Below the pieces are notes generated by a model. It searched no databases, was not told the origin of the DNA, and worked only from the letters and a program-made list of their open reading frames with translations. Position numbers and translations under genes: made by a program. This document shows positions 13,421-21,727 of a DNA stretch of 31,403 nt, one piece after another; within the stretch, counting starts at the first letter, position 1; every line of letters starts with the position of its first letter. This DNA comes from a virus. The stretch covers positions 1 through 31,403 of IMG/VR virus record IMGVR_UViG_3300010885_016477; one strand, written 5' to 3'.

Positions 13421-13428
13421 CATAAATA
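13421..13428 (+). promoter_or_regulatory. T4-late-like promoter box of the second plus-strand block
   Basis: CATAAATA matches TATAAATA in seven of eight bases. It lies in the 68-base divergent gap between 13390 and 13459. A leader of about 25 bases with GGAG leads to ATG 13459. On the minus strand of the same gap only a weak ATAAATTA-like match is visible near 13410. Confidence 0.55.
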
Positions 13429-13458
13429 GATGCGTCTGTACAAATATGGAGTAACAAA

Positions 13459-14313
13459 ATGGATTATAAATTAGCCGAAAACGGCTGGACCGTTATTATC
13501 GACGATTTTAACATGGAACACGCGACCCAGGAAGATATCAATTTTATCTGTAAGTTGATCAGTCGCCACACATTGGTTGTGCTTAAGAATCAACCAACAT
13601 TAAGCGTAGCTCGCCAACTAGAAATTATACACATGTTCAAAGATCCTTCTCCGTTGTTTAATAAAGAAGATCAAAACTTTGTAGACACCGCAGTTGATCC
13701 CGACGGACTAATTTGCAGAGTAACCGCAGAAAAGAACGAGAATGGAAAAACTGGCATTGGTGCTAATCCAGGAGATTTTGATTGGCATGCTAATGTTACA
13801 TGGCGTAAGATTCGTGAGCCAATTATTTGGTTACATGGAGTTAAAGGAACCAAAGGGTCAACTACCAGTTATAACAACAATGTATTAACCTGGAAAGAAC
13901 TGCCTAAGATATTCAAAGACAAAATTAGAGACTATAAGTTGATCATTACTGGCGGTGTGCGCCACGATGGTACTCCTATTTTTGCAAGAGATGACGAAGA
14001 TCGTAGTGAGAAATTTAATCACCCGTTAGTATACATAAGCCCGTTAACTGGAGTTGAAGGTATGTATTTTCCTTACTTACAAGTTAGAGGATTTGTAGAT
14101 GTTCCGCAAGCTGAAGCAGAAGAATTAATTAAATGGCTCGGTGAATACACCATTCAAGAAAAATACATTTACCATCACCACTGGGAAGATGGGGATATCG
14201 TGCTTGGCGATCAATGGCATGGTATACACAAGCGTTGGAAGTTTGTTGATTTAGAAACTAGGGTATTACATCGTTGCGCCCTTTATTATCCGGAACAGGA
14301 CTATAGTGTATAA
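13459..14313 (+). CDS. TauD/TfdA-family 2OG dioxygenase with HxN motif, paralogue 2
   Basis: 284 residues, clearly homologous to 8474-9331 along the whole length (both begin with ...ENGWTV or DNGWTV, then ATQEDIN). Motifs: DWHANV with His110-x-Asn112 in place of HxD, WLHGVKGTKGSTTSYNNN (124-141), distal His257 in GIHKRW, and Arg272 in LHRCAL. The two copies keep HxN, which argues against a sequencing error. A probable role is oxidation of a small substrate with 2-oxoglutarate, or a redesigned metal site. GGAG precedes the ATG. It is the first gene of a five-gene block and overlaps the following radical SAM gene by eight bases. Confidence 0.87.
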   Translation: MDYKLAENGWTVIIDDFNMEHATQEDINFICKLISRHTLVVLKNQPTLSVARQLEIIHMFKDPSPLFNKEDQNFVDTAVDPDGLICRVTAEKNENGKTGIGANPGDFDWHANVTWRKIREPIIWLHGVKGTKGSTTSYNNNVLTWKELPKIFKDKIRDYKLIITGGVRHDGTPIFARDDEDRSEKFNHPLVYISPLTGVEGMYFPYLQVRGFVDVPQAEAEELIKWLGEYTIQEKYIYHHHWEDGDIVLGDQWHGIHKRWKFVDLETRVLHRCALYYPEQDYSV

Positions 14314-15364
14314 AGTAGATACAACATCAGTATGCGAACATTGCTATAGGCATGTACCAGCAGTTCGCTTTGAACGAGATGGTGCAATCTGGATAAGCAA
14401 AAAATGTAAATGGCACGGTGAGTCTGAATATCTCGTAGAACCTAATGCTGATTTTTATATCAACTACAAATATCCAAAACCTTACAATACTACATATTGT
14501 TTAGACATCACCAATAGATGTAATTTAAATTGTCCGCATTGTTATCAAATTCCAGATAACATGAGTAAAGATCCTACCATAGAAGAAATACTTAATACTG
14601 TAAAATCATGGAAAGACGACGGATATGGTATAGCACTAATGGGTGCTGAACCAACGGTACGAAAAGATCTGCCAGAGCTATGCAGACAAATACAAGCACT
14701 ACCAGGACAGACTCGCAGAATTATGATCTTAACAAATGGTGTATATCTATCTGATTACGAATATGCTAGTCAATTTGCGGACATGCCTGATGTGTTATGG
14801 ACTTTTGGATTAAACCATCCAGACTATCAAGGCGCAACTGTTAGAAAGAAACAAATCGAAGGCATTGAAAATTGTTTAAAGTTAGGTATGAAGATTAAGA
14901 ATGTCAGCTATACTCTCGAGACTGTGGCTCAACTTGAATACTGCTTAGAAGAAATACAGACGTTTGGAGATAGAATTTGTCAACAGTATAGAATACGAGT
15001 TGGGACTGATATTGGAAGACACCCTGGCGAAGAAAAAATATATCTATCAGAACTATTAGATTTAGTAATAGCAGTATGTGATAAAAAAGGTTGGACACAC
15101 GAATATGATCCGGCGTACGGAATTAGAGTACATTACCCATTGCGTATTAACGGTATACTGGTTAAGATTATACAGTGGCCAGATGTTCGAACTATCGACC
15201 TTGAGGAAGACCAAACAGAATCATGGGCCGACATGTTACCTGGTAAACCTGTAAGTCCATTAGTTCATCAAGTTATTCTAAGAGATGGTGCAGTAAATAA
15301 AAATTTACCGTTGTACGACACAGTTCCTGAAAAGTATCAAAGGAAATACAATGCACGGGATTAA
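14306..15364 (+). CDS. Radical SAM enzyme with N-terminal zinc ribbon
   Basis: 352 residues beginning at GTG 14306 inside the previous gene's end. Residues 10-37 hold Cys10-x2-Cys13 and Cys34-x2-His37 (CEHC...KKCKWHG), a zinc-ribbon-like lead domain known from tetraether-lipid-synthase-type radical SAM enzymes. The [4Fe-4S] motif is Cys72-x3-Cys76-x2-Cys79 (RCNLNCPHCYQ), followed by GAEPT (in place of GGEP) near residue 114. Radical SAM enzymes cleave S-adenosylmethionine to start radical chemistry. The C-terminal third (about 280-352) lacks a SPASM cysteine set. In archaea, enzymes with the lead domain join lipid chains; here the substrate is unknown. Its stop overlaps the next AspH-like gene by 14 bases. 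Confidence 0.85.
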   Translation: MYKVDTTSVCEHCYRHVPAVRFERDGAIWISKKCKWHGESEYLVEPNADFYINYKYPKPYNTTYCLDITNRCNLNCPHCYQIPDNMSKDPTIEEILNTVKSWKDDGYGIALMGAEPTVRKDLPELCRQIQALPGQTRRIMILTNGVYLSDYEYASQFADMPDVLWTFGLNHPDYQGATVRKKQIEGIENCLKLGMKIKNVSYTLETVAQLEYCLEEIQTFGDRICQQYRIRVGTDIGRHPGEEKIYLSELLDLVIAVCDKKGWTHEYDPAYGIRVHYPLRINGILVKIIQWPDVRTIDLEEDQTESWADMLPGKPVSPLVHQVILRDGAVNKNLPLYDTVPEKYQRKYNARD

Positions 15365-16151
15365 TAATAAACCATATTATGATATGACGCCATATTTAGA
15401 TATGGATCAATTTGATAAACTACAGCCCGAGATACTAACAGGGTTTGCTTTAGCACGACACTATGCTAAAGAAGGTACATGGATGAAACCGGGTTTCACT
15501 TTTGATGATATGAGCTATAAACTTAGTTGGAAACCTATCTACCAATCTATGGATGAGTTTATGGAACTACCTAAAGACGATCCTATATATCAAGCAGGCA
15601 TGGCCCTAATGCCTAAGAATTTTAAAAACTTTCAAGAACGTAATGTGTTTACACGTTTTTTAAAAATGGCCATGGGTGCATACGATCCATACATTTATTA
15701 TTATTTGTGGGAAGAAGGCTCATGGGATGACAGAACTGCTAAACGTAACTTGACACCTGAAGCAGAATATTTTCCTAATGTAGTTAAGTGGGTTGAAAGT
15801 CTAGTAGGTACAGTGTTTGAAGACATTGGTCGTGTTATATTCTTTCATTGCGAAGCAGACGGCATCCCATTTGAGCATAGAGACTTAGATGCTAATAATG
15901 GTATCGATATTGTCAGGCCACACCGTAATGAATTTATACATATACGTCCTAATACCAAGAAAGCCATGTACTTATGGGACCCAGAGACTAAAGACAAAAC
16001 TTATCTAAACACTCGAGCTGCTTGGTGGAATGATGTAGACTGGCATGGTGGGGAGAAGATCATGGAACAAAGTTATGGCTTACGCATTGACGGAAAATTT
16101 ACAGAAGAATTCCGTAAGACACTAGGTATCGATCACATAGAGGCATACTAA
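15351..16151 (+). CDS. AspH-like 2OG-Fe(II) oxygenase, paralogue 3
   Basis: 266 residues; third copy of the family at 6446-7183 and 7176-7937. The shared N-terminal motif is KPYYDMTPYLDMDQFDKL and GFALARHYAK. The dioxygenase triad is His176-x-Asp178 (FEHRDL), His232 (DWHGG) and Arg245 (GLRIDG). It is longer in the middle, with an extra loop around GTWMKPGFTFDDMSY (43-57). AGGA stands ahead of the ATG. It is expected to hydroxylate with Fe(II)/2OG. It lies directly behind a radical SAM gene and two bases ahead of another oxygenase, so the block combines three oxygenases of this fold plus a TauD-like enzyme. Confidence 0.82.
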   Translation: MHGINNKPYYDMTPYLDMDQFDKLQPEILTGFALARHYAKEGTWMKPGFTFDDMSYKLSWKPIYQSMDEFMELPKDDPIYQAGMALMPKNFKNFQERNVFTRFLKMAMGAYDPYIYYYLWEEGSWDDRTAKRNLTPEAEYFPNVVKWVESLVGTVFEDIGRVIFFHCEADGIPFEHRDLDANNGIDIVRPHRNEFIHIRPNTKKAMYLWDPETKDKTYLNTRAAWWNDVDWHGGEKIMEQSYGLRIDGKFTEEFRKTLGIDHIEAY

Positions 16152-16152
16152 A

Positions 16153-16746
16153 ATGCAGTACTTCAGTACGCAGCTTCCTATAACATTTGATTTAAACGAA
16201 GCTGTTAGTTATTATCACGAATTAGAAAAAAATTATCAGCACCTAAAATGGACAATGCCTGAATTAGGATTCCGCCACACAAAAGAAAATATAACTCCAA
16301 CAATAACCGGGTGGGCTATACAAACTCCAAAGGCTGTGGACGAACCACATTGTATGTTATACGATACAAATATACAGGGTAGAGAATTCTATAAAGAAAC
16401 CCCTTGCGCATTTGGTTTTGCACAGAAACTGCTGACTAAATTTCCAACAGCATTTAGGATGTATATAACCGTTAACTCACCGGGCGTAATAGTTGTGCCA
16501 CATGTTGACAATGAAAATATTCCTAGACGAGTTTACAAAATTATAATTCCTATACAAACTAACAACGATGCTACGTGGACAGTTGACGAAGGTACTATTC
16601 ATTTAAATGCTGGCGACGTTTATCTTGTTGATACTTTAAAAACACATGGTACACAAAATAATGGTAACACAGATCGTGTACATTTTATGTTCGAGTTGCT
16701 TGCAGAAGATTTAGAATTGATAAAAAATACAACAGGATGTATATGA
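16153..16746 (+). CDS. AspH-like 2OG-Fe(II) oxygenase
   Basis: 197 residues. The dioxygenase core is easy to read: VPHVDNEN with His117-x-Asp119, RRVYKIIIPIQTNNDATW (125-142), GTIHLNAGDVYLVDTLKTHGTQN with distal His165, and Arg175 in DRVHFMFEL. The pattern is that of aspartyl/asparaginyl beta-hydroxylases. The 100 N-terminal residues form a partly helical substrate-binding extension (YYHELEKNYQHLKW). No signal peptide. It begins just after the preceding stop and its own stop overlaps the next start (ATGA). The enzyme is cytosolic and probably acts within the same product pathway. Confidence 0.85.
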   Translation: MQYFSTQLPITFDLNEAVSYYHELEKNYQHLKWTMPELGFRHTKENITPTITGWAIQTPKAVDEPHCMLYDTNIQGREFYKETPCAFGFAQKLLTKFPTAFRMYITVNSPGVIVVPHVDNENIPRRVYKIIIPIQTNNDATWTVDEGTIHLNAGDVYLVDTLKTHGTQNNGNTDRVHFMFELLAEDLELIKNTTGCI

Positions 16747-17267
16747 AATACATAGGTAATTTTTTAGAATGGATGAATGAGCAAGGTATTGTAGCACATC
16801 TAAAATCTTGCCAAGGCGACAGTACACCGGTATGGCAACCAGATAGATGGAGCGGTAATCCAACGTTAGAAAAATTTAAAGAAATGGCTCGGCCAGGATA
16901 TTCGAGTAATAAACATTTCTTCCATCAAATGAATCCCGGTTCTAAAGAAATGCAGGACTTTAAATTTGTATTACCGGACTTACCCGAAAAGCGAAGCAAC
17001 ATAAATTGGTGGTTTGTTATGCTATATCCTGGCGAGTTTCAAGCCATGCACATTGATCCACAATTAACAGAAGTTAATAATCCTGTGCGTTATACCATGT
17101 TCCTACAAGACTGGGAGCCCGGACATATATTTGTCTACGATGACAAAGTTTCTGCAAATTACAAAGCTGGTGATGTGTTTGAATGGAGCGACCCTATGAC
17201 TGTGCATGGGCCTGCAAACATAGGTTACACTGTTAGATATACTTTACAAATAACTATGTACGATTAA
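16743..17267 (+). CDS. AspH-like 2OG-Fe(II) oxygenase
   Basis: 174 residues. Motifs: MLYPGEFQAMHIDPQ with His103-x-Asp105, NPVRYTMFLQDWEPGHIFVYDD (113-134), AGDVFEWSDPMTVHGPANIG with distal His155, and Arg165 in VRYTLQITMY. The same arrangement (RYTxFxxxxxxGHxF...W.D....H) is seen in the minus-strand gene 18339-18833, so the two are paralogues. I chose ATG 16743, which overlaps the previous stop (ATGA) and has AGGA five bases ahead; ATG 16737 has the ribosome binding site on top of it. It ends in a 14-base convergent overlap with the minus-strand radical SAM gene. Confidence 0.84.
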   Translation: MKYIGNFLEWMNEQGIVAHLKSCQGDSTPVWQPDRWSGNPTLEKFKEMARPGYSSNKHFFHQMNPGSKEMQDFKFVLPDLPEKRSNINWWFVMLYPGEFQAMHIDPQLTEVNNPVRYTMFLQDWEPGHIFVYDDKVSANYKAGDVFEWSDPMTVHGPANIGYTVRYTLQITMYD

Positions 17268-18339
17268 CTTGCTCTTCAATTTTAATAAATGGGGAACTAT
17301 TTCCACATAAAATAGTACAAGGGGATGATGCATATTCGTCCCATTTTTTATGAATAAGTTCTTGCCATATCGGCTGATCCATAATGTGTTTAATGCCGTG
17401 TATGTTGGAATCTAAACTGTCAAGGCCGCCATATTCGGCAATTAACTTATAGACTTCTTGTTGTAACTCTCTAGCAATACCAATTACTGAGGTGCTGTCT
17501 ATTAAATTATATTTTTTATACAATTCAACATCATAGTTTGCATAGAGGAACGACCCAATTAAACAACATGGCATTAAATGACCGTTAGCATCTATATATA
17601 ATTCTTTAGAATCAAGAGCAAAACAACTAACATCTATCTTCCATGTCTTGTAATCTTTTAAATCAACAAATTCTACTGGTTTAATGTTACTGCTAATTGG
17701 TTGTTCTATGTAATGGGTTACAACTCCTGCCCGGTCTACCACAGGAAATTGTTTTCCAAATCGTTTGCTTGTCTTTACATCGAATGTTTTAAAACCTAAT
17801 GTGTTGGCAACATTACGGGCAACATCAACTTGATGTTCATTATGTTTAAATTTAATGTACATCCAATGAGCGTTGCCGCCAGCATCCATAAATGCAGTAG
17901 CATTACGAATAATTATATCGTAATCTGTTCCTATTCTGTACAAACTGTGTGTATCTTTTAGACCATCTATTGCAAACTCTACCATATGATCAGCTGGTAA
18001 CGCTCTTGCCAACGATTCCCACCATGCAATATTTCTGGCACTACCATTTGTATGAATCTGTACGCTAACAGAACTATGATCTTTTAGGTATTGACACATA
18101 TCGATTAAATCATTATTCAATATTGGATCGCCAAAGTCACCACAAAAATTTACACATTTGATCTGTGCCAATACTTCAGAATTAAATATTTTTTTAAATT
18201 GATGCAAGCTCCAATCACTAAGAGGTAATGAAGGATTGTCAATACCGCCGTGGATGTTTCTTAGGCACATAGGACAGCTTGCCTGGCATCTGCTGGTAAT
18301 TTCAACCTGTATGTGATGTAGATCAGTAAACGAAAACAT
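17254..18339 (-). CDS. Radical SAM/SPASM-type enzyme A1
   Basis: 361 residues. The radical SAM motif Cys18-x3-Cys22-x2-Cys25 (SRCQASCPMC) is followed by LRNIHGG, CGDFGDP near residue 67, and HTNGSARNIAWWESLARALP with FAIDGLKDTHSLYRIGTDYD about residues 97-142. Later cysteines (VSCFALDSKELYIDANGHLMPCC, and SPCTILCG near the end) suit SPASM-type auxiliary iron-sulfur clusters. SPASM radical SAM enzymes modify peptides or small molecules by C-C, C-S or C-O bond formation, or oxidation. The start ATG overlaps the upstream stop (TAATG) and AGGA is eight bases ahead. The paralogue 27885-28970 is also 361 residues, with its CxxxCxxC at the same positions. Confidence 0.88.
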   Translation of the reverse strand: MFSFTDLHHIQVEITSRCQASCPMCLRNIHGGIDNPSLPLSDWSLHQFKKIFNSEVLAQIKCVNFCGDFGDPILNNDLIDMCQYLKDHSSVSVQIHTNGSARNIAWWESLARALPADHMVEFAIDGLKDTHSLYRIGTDYDIIIRNATAFMDAGGNAHWMYIKFKHNEHQVDVARNVANTLGFKTFDVKTSKRFGKQFPVVDRAGVVTHYIEQPISSNIKPVEFVDLKDYKTWKIDVSCFALDSKELYIDANGHLMPCCLIGSFLYANYDVELYKKYNLIDSTSVIGIARELQQEVYKLIAEYGGLDSLDSNIHGIKHIMDQPIWQELIHKKWDEYASSPCTILCGNSSPFIKIEEQVNRT

Positions 18340-18833
18340 TAGTATCCTAGTATATGAAACATGTATTTGTTTTTTAGTCCGCCGTTCATCCCACAATGCC
18401 ATTCTCTATAGTTGCTCCACTTGACTATAGTACCTACGGCATTGTTAATAAAATATTCTTTGCCTAATATAAAAACATGTCCAATAGCAGGTTCGCTAAT
18501 AAACACAGTATAGCGTTTTAGTAAACCATGTGATAAGTATTCTTGTTCGTTATCGTCGATATCATAATGGTATCCAGTCATGTATCCAGGCTCAACACAA
18601 CTGATCCAACTACGTAACGGAGTGATAGATAGCTCTGCTGCAATTTTTGATTCTATCTCTTTAGTGTCGTAGTAGTTTATCCACCTAACACTAGCAGTAT
18701 TAAAATTGTTAGACTCCCACAGCTCGACCATTTCTTTATACTTTGGATTATCCATATTCCAGTTAGCCGGATTGACTGTAATGATACGTCCGTCTTTAAG
18801 ATTGTCCACTACAGTTTTCCAATTAATCATCAT
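18339..18833 (-). CDS. AspH-like 2OG-Fe(II) oxygenase with Lys in place of Arg
   Basis: 164 residues, related to 16743-17267. Motifs: YMTGYHYDIDDN with His89-x-Asp91, RYTVFISEPAIGHVFILG (107-124), KWSNYREWHCGMN with distal His146, and KNKYMFHILG, where Lys156 stands in the place of the 2-oxoglutarate-binding Arg. The change may alter co-substrate binding. Two ATG codons stand side by side; the second (18830) has better spacing from GAGG. The gene overlaps the kinase-like gene upstream by 11 bases and hands over to the radical SAM gene downstream through TAATG. Confidence 0.78.
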   Translation of the reverse strand: MMINWKTVVDNLKDGRIITVNPANWNMDNPKYKEMVELWESNNFNTASVRWINYYDTKEIESKIAAELSITPLRSWISCVEPGYMTGYHYDIDDNEQEYLSHGLLKRYTVFISEPAIGHVFILGKEYFINNAVGTIVKWSNYREWHCGMNGGLKNKYMFHILGY

Positions 18834-19512
18834 TCACCTCTTCAAATAATTTAGGAAATACTGAATCGGGCCAGAAGTTGTTTAAATGTTGAGTAAGTGT
18901 GATCTTAAAAAACTTCTTGAAATCAATCTTTCCGTCGTCGGTTGACTCATCAAATCTATAAGCACCTTCTGGTCCAATTATTTCTTCGATGATTTTACGG
19001 TCAATAAATCTCTCACTATAAGGAACTACTGAATAATAATCAATAGTCTTTAATTGCCCTTGTTTAGAAATATAAAAACAATGTGGGTACAGAGACATCT
19101 TCCAACAGTTTTCTTTTTTAATATCCTTTAAAATTTTACCAATCTGTTCTTTCCATTCGGGAAGTTCTTGATTTAGATCTCTATTAGGATCAAAAACTAT
19201 TTGAGACAATGTTTCATTATTCCACTCAATGATAATTTTTCTATTCACTGTGTCTATTTCGTAAACTGCAGGAGTTGAATCTAGATGACTAAATTCTTGG
19301 AGGAAGCGAACTTCTCGGTCAAAGAACCAAGTAATTACATCTTCTGATATTACAGAAGTTTGATTCCTATAAGAAGGATCAGAACAATAGTGCATACACA
19401 TCATTGTGCCTTCTGGATTTACTGTAGGAGTATATAACAGATTAGATTCCGATGGGTTTCCATTGGGTTGTAACTTAAGATAATACTTCCAGTCTGTTGT
19501 GTTAATATTCAT
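18823..19512 (-). CDS. Degenerate protein-kinase-like protein 2
   Basis: 229 residues starting at ATG 19512, which overlaps the upstream stop (TAATG); a TTG further upstream is less likely. It shares the kinase-like pattern of 12698-13390: NGNPSESNLLYT (versus PGESPSRNNLIYT), a helix DREVRFLQEFSHLDSTPAVYEI, the hinge-like KIIIEWNNETL, LPEWKEQIGKILKDIKKEN, and YPHCFYISKQGQLKTIDYYS. The HRD and DFG motifs are missing, so it may be a pseudokinase or a distant phosphotransferase. Its tail after residue 170 is more acidic than in the sister copy. It lies between a B12-type radical SAM gene and an oxygenase. Twin copies in two blocks suggest that each block needs one. Confidence 0.6.
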   Translation of the reverse strand: MNINTTDWKYYLKLQPNGNPSESNLLYTPTVNPEGTMMCMHYCSDPSYRNQTSVISEDVITWFFDREVRFLQEFSHLDSTPAVYEIDTVNRKIIIEWNNETLSQIVFDPNRDLNQELPEWKEQIGKILKDIKKENCWKMSLYPHCFYISKQGQLKTIDYYSVVPYSERFIDRKIIEEIIGPEGAYRFDESTDDGKIDFKKFFKITLTQHLNNFWPDSVFPKLFEEVNDD

Positions 19513-21053
19513 TATGCTGTCCAACTTAATTTATTATCAATATATTTTTGTACAAACTGTTTAAATTTTAAATCATCTGTATCTACACCTGTAACTTTTT
19601 TATCGTATATATTTTGATAATCATTTGTTTCATTGTAAACAAACAGTCTATCAGATAAAAACGGGTTACACCCACGCAATCCAATAAATCCTTTATCAGA
19701 ATAGAATTCTTTTACAAGTGCTTCGGCTTGATACCAATCCATGTTGTTGTGTTTCCAAATAACAATGTCGTTCCTAGTACTGCCAACTCCACCACCCCTA
19801 GGTGTTGTAGACTTGAATATAACATTTCCTCCGCTATCTTTTGAAACTTCGTAGCCTGGATTTTGTCTGGCTTCTAATTTAAGCAGTCCATTACTGACCA
19901 GCTCTTTGGTAAACCGGCTTTGGTTAGTTAATGTCTCATCGTAGTCAGGCACTTCTAAGATATGTGCAGATGCGCTTTGTCTAGTCCAGTAGGTATTAAG
20001 CCAATCTAAAGATGTGTTCCAGGACTCTACACTTTCTCCCGGTATACCGCAAATCATCTGTATGTTTGCTCTGTAACGTTTAGGTGCATGAATATCTGTA
20101 TACTCTTGGAAGTCTAATAGTCCTTGTTGTAGCTTATCTGGATCCATACCTTTGCGTACAAGTTTACCAGCAGCATGATTAAATGTTTCAATACCCATGC
20201 TGTGTCCTAGGAAACCTAATCTAATATAAGTGTCCCAGTGTTCTCGATGTTTAACGACTAAGTCACCACGAGCAAATCCACATATCCAAGGATTATAGTT
20301 TAATTCATCAACTGCATCTGCATACTTTTGCAACTTCTCAGGACGATCATTAAAGGTTTCGTCCATGACTCGCCAATTTTTAATGCCCCACTTTTCATAT
20401 CCTGTTTGCATTTGCAATTTAAATTCTTCTTTGCTTACACTAACGTCCTTGGCTTGTCCTATGATAGGGAAGTTACAATAACTGCAACTGAACATACAGC
20501 CACGTGCAGTTTCGATCTGAGGACATTCATATGACATCATAAAGTCACGTGCTTCGTAATCTACTAGATAGCTGTCTAATGGCGCTGATGGATAATGGTA
20601 TAAACCTCTAATTACTTTTTTACTGCCAAAGAATGCCGGGTCAGTTAATAAAGGTGCGCCTAATGTTCCAATAAGGTGTTGGCATAGAGCCAGTACTGCG
20701 TTCTCACCATAGCTGTCTACCCAGTAGTCTACTCCTTCTGCCGGTGTGACCATTGCATTGTTGCCGCCTACCACAATAGGTATGCTAGGATATTCTTTTT
20801 TCAGCCATGCGATAAATTCGTTTAGGTAAGGACTCCACGGATTAAGGAATGCTGTGCCAAAGCAAAACATAACTGTCTTGTCTGAAGTTCTTGAACGTAC
20901 AAGTTCTTGTAGTTCTTCAAGTTTCCAAAATGCTGTAAAGTCTACAACTTCTGCATTCCAGTCATTCATTCTTAAGAATGTGGCCACGCGGTGAGACCAC
21001 AAGGCCCTTTCCCAGCGTTTGCCGGTTAATGAAAAGAACAACACATGATTCAT
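19512..21053 (-). CDS. Radical SAM enzyme with N-terminal cobalamin-binding-like domain
   Basis: 513 residues. Residues 1-130 form an alpha/beta domain like the B12-binding fold of class B radical SAM enzymes (VLFFSLTGKRWERALWSHRV, VMFCFGTAF, IPIVVGGNNAMVTPAEGVDYWVDSYGE). The DxHxxG histidine of classical B12 proteins is absent, as is common in this class. The radical SAM motif is Cys186-x3-Cys190-x2-Cys193 (RGCMFSCSYC). GIETFNHAAGKLVRKG and QMICGIPGES lie downstream. Such proteins methylate unactivated carbons, or do related radical steps. The protein ends with about 80 extra residues. It overlaps the AspH-like gene upstream (ATGA) and the kinase-like gene downstream (TAATG), within a fully coupled five-gene block. 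Confidence 0.88.
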   Translation of the reverse strand: MNHVLFFSLTGKRWERALWSHRVATFLRMNDWNAEVVDFTAFWKLEELQELVRSRTSDKTVMFCFGTAFLNPWSPYLNEFIAWLKKEYPSIPIVVGGNNAMVTPAEGVDYWVDSYGENAVLALCQHLIGTLGAPLLTDPAFFGSKKVIRGLYHYPSAPLDSYLVDYEARDFMMSYECPQIETARGCMFSCSYCNFPIIGQAKDVSVSKEEFKLQMQTGYEKWGIKNWRVMDETFNDRPEKLQKYADAVDELNYNPWICGFARGDLVVKHREHWDTYIRLGFLGHSMGIETFNHAAGKLVRKGMDPDKLQQGLLDFQEYTDIHAPKRYRANIQMICGIPGESVESWNTSLDWLNTYWTRQSASAHILEVPDYDETLTNQSRFTKELVSNGLLKLEARQNPGYEVSKDSGGNVIFKSTTPRGGGVGSTRNDIVIWKHNNMDWYQAEALVKEFYSDKGFIGLRGCNPFLSDRLFVYNETNDYQNIYDKKVTGVDTDDLKFKQFVQKYIDNKLSWTA

Positions 21054-21715
21054 AATATTTTAAATTCTTCTGGTAGCATACGTTTAAACGATTCTAGTTT
21101 ATCTTGCTCTATGTTGAACTTTATTGACACAGCACCCTGCGTAAAATTGTTTATGAAGCCTAGTTTATTTGCTTCGTTAAACCAAGGACTCATCGTGTTG
21201 TCGAATAAGAATCTAGCATGATTAGTGTTTTCCATGCTTGTGGCCAGCGACACTTCTATTGGATTAGATAATATGTTCTTCTTTAATAGTTTACGCACAA
21301 CTAACTGTACTCTAGCCGTACGTCCAAAGTTAGTAGCAGTATGCAAGAAGCTGGCATCCATATCGTGCCAAATACCATCTTGTGATAATAGATGCATTGT
21401 TTCTTGAACTAAATTAATTAGATAGCTATTGTCACCTAGTATGTTTAGATGGTACCTATCATCTATGTCTGCATGGATTTGGTAGCATTGGCCTGGATCT
21501 AAAATAATAATCCTTGCTTCGCCCTTGGCAACTGGCAACGAATCGTAAAGGGTTTCCCAAACTGTGCCTTTGTATTCATCCTTTAATTGCCACGGATCAT
21601 AAAAGAAATCCCCAGTTGGCTGATTAATTGTTGTTTTCATCCCGGCTTCTGGTAACGCAATACATGCGTCTTGAAATAGAGATGTGTTGACTGTGTATTT
21701 GGTTGGGGTTAACAT
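21050..21715 (-). CDS. AspH-like 2OG-Fe(II) oxygenase
   Basis: 221 residues. Core motifs: EARIIILDPGQCYQIHADIDDRYHLN with His81-x-Asp83, DMDASFLHTATNFG with distal His125, and Arg135 in ARVQLVVRKL. The second half after residue 150 is an extra domain (SLATSMENTNHARFLFDN and FTQGAVSIKFNIEQD) not present in the smaller oxygenases. Fe(II)/2OG hydroxylation is likely. The ATG sits only four bases after a CATAAATA box on the minus strand and no Shine-Dalgarno sequence is visible, so it may be translated from a leaderless mRNA. It opens the 21715-17254 block. Confidence 0.84.
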   Translation of the reverse strand: MLTPTKYTVNTSLFQDACIALPEAGMKTTINQPTGDFFYDPWQLKDEYKGTVWETLYDSLPVAKGEARIIILDPGQCYQIHADIDDRYHLNILGDNSYLINLVQETMHLLSQDGIWHDMDASFLHTATNFGRTARVQLVVRKLLKKNILSNPIEVSLATSMENTNHARFLFDNTMSPWFNEANKLGFINNFTQGAVSIKFNIEQDKLESFKRMLPEEFKIL

Positions 21716-21719
21716 GAAA

Positions 21720-21727
21720 TATTTATG
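21720..21727 (-). promoter_or_regulatory. Late-like promoter box for the minus block
   Basis: CATAAATA read on the minus strand, seven of eight bases of the late consensus, ending four bases before ATG 21715. The transcript start would be at the ATG. Confidence 0.5.

Noticed and set aside
18340-18402. An upstream start for the minus-strand SPASM radical SAM gene
   Set aside because: It would lie inside the preceding oxygenase gene; the TAATG junction with AGGA fits ATG 18339, as does the equal length to its paralogue.
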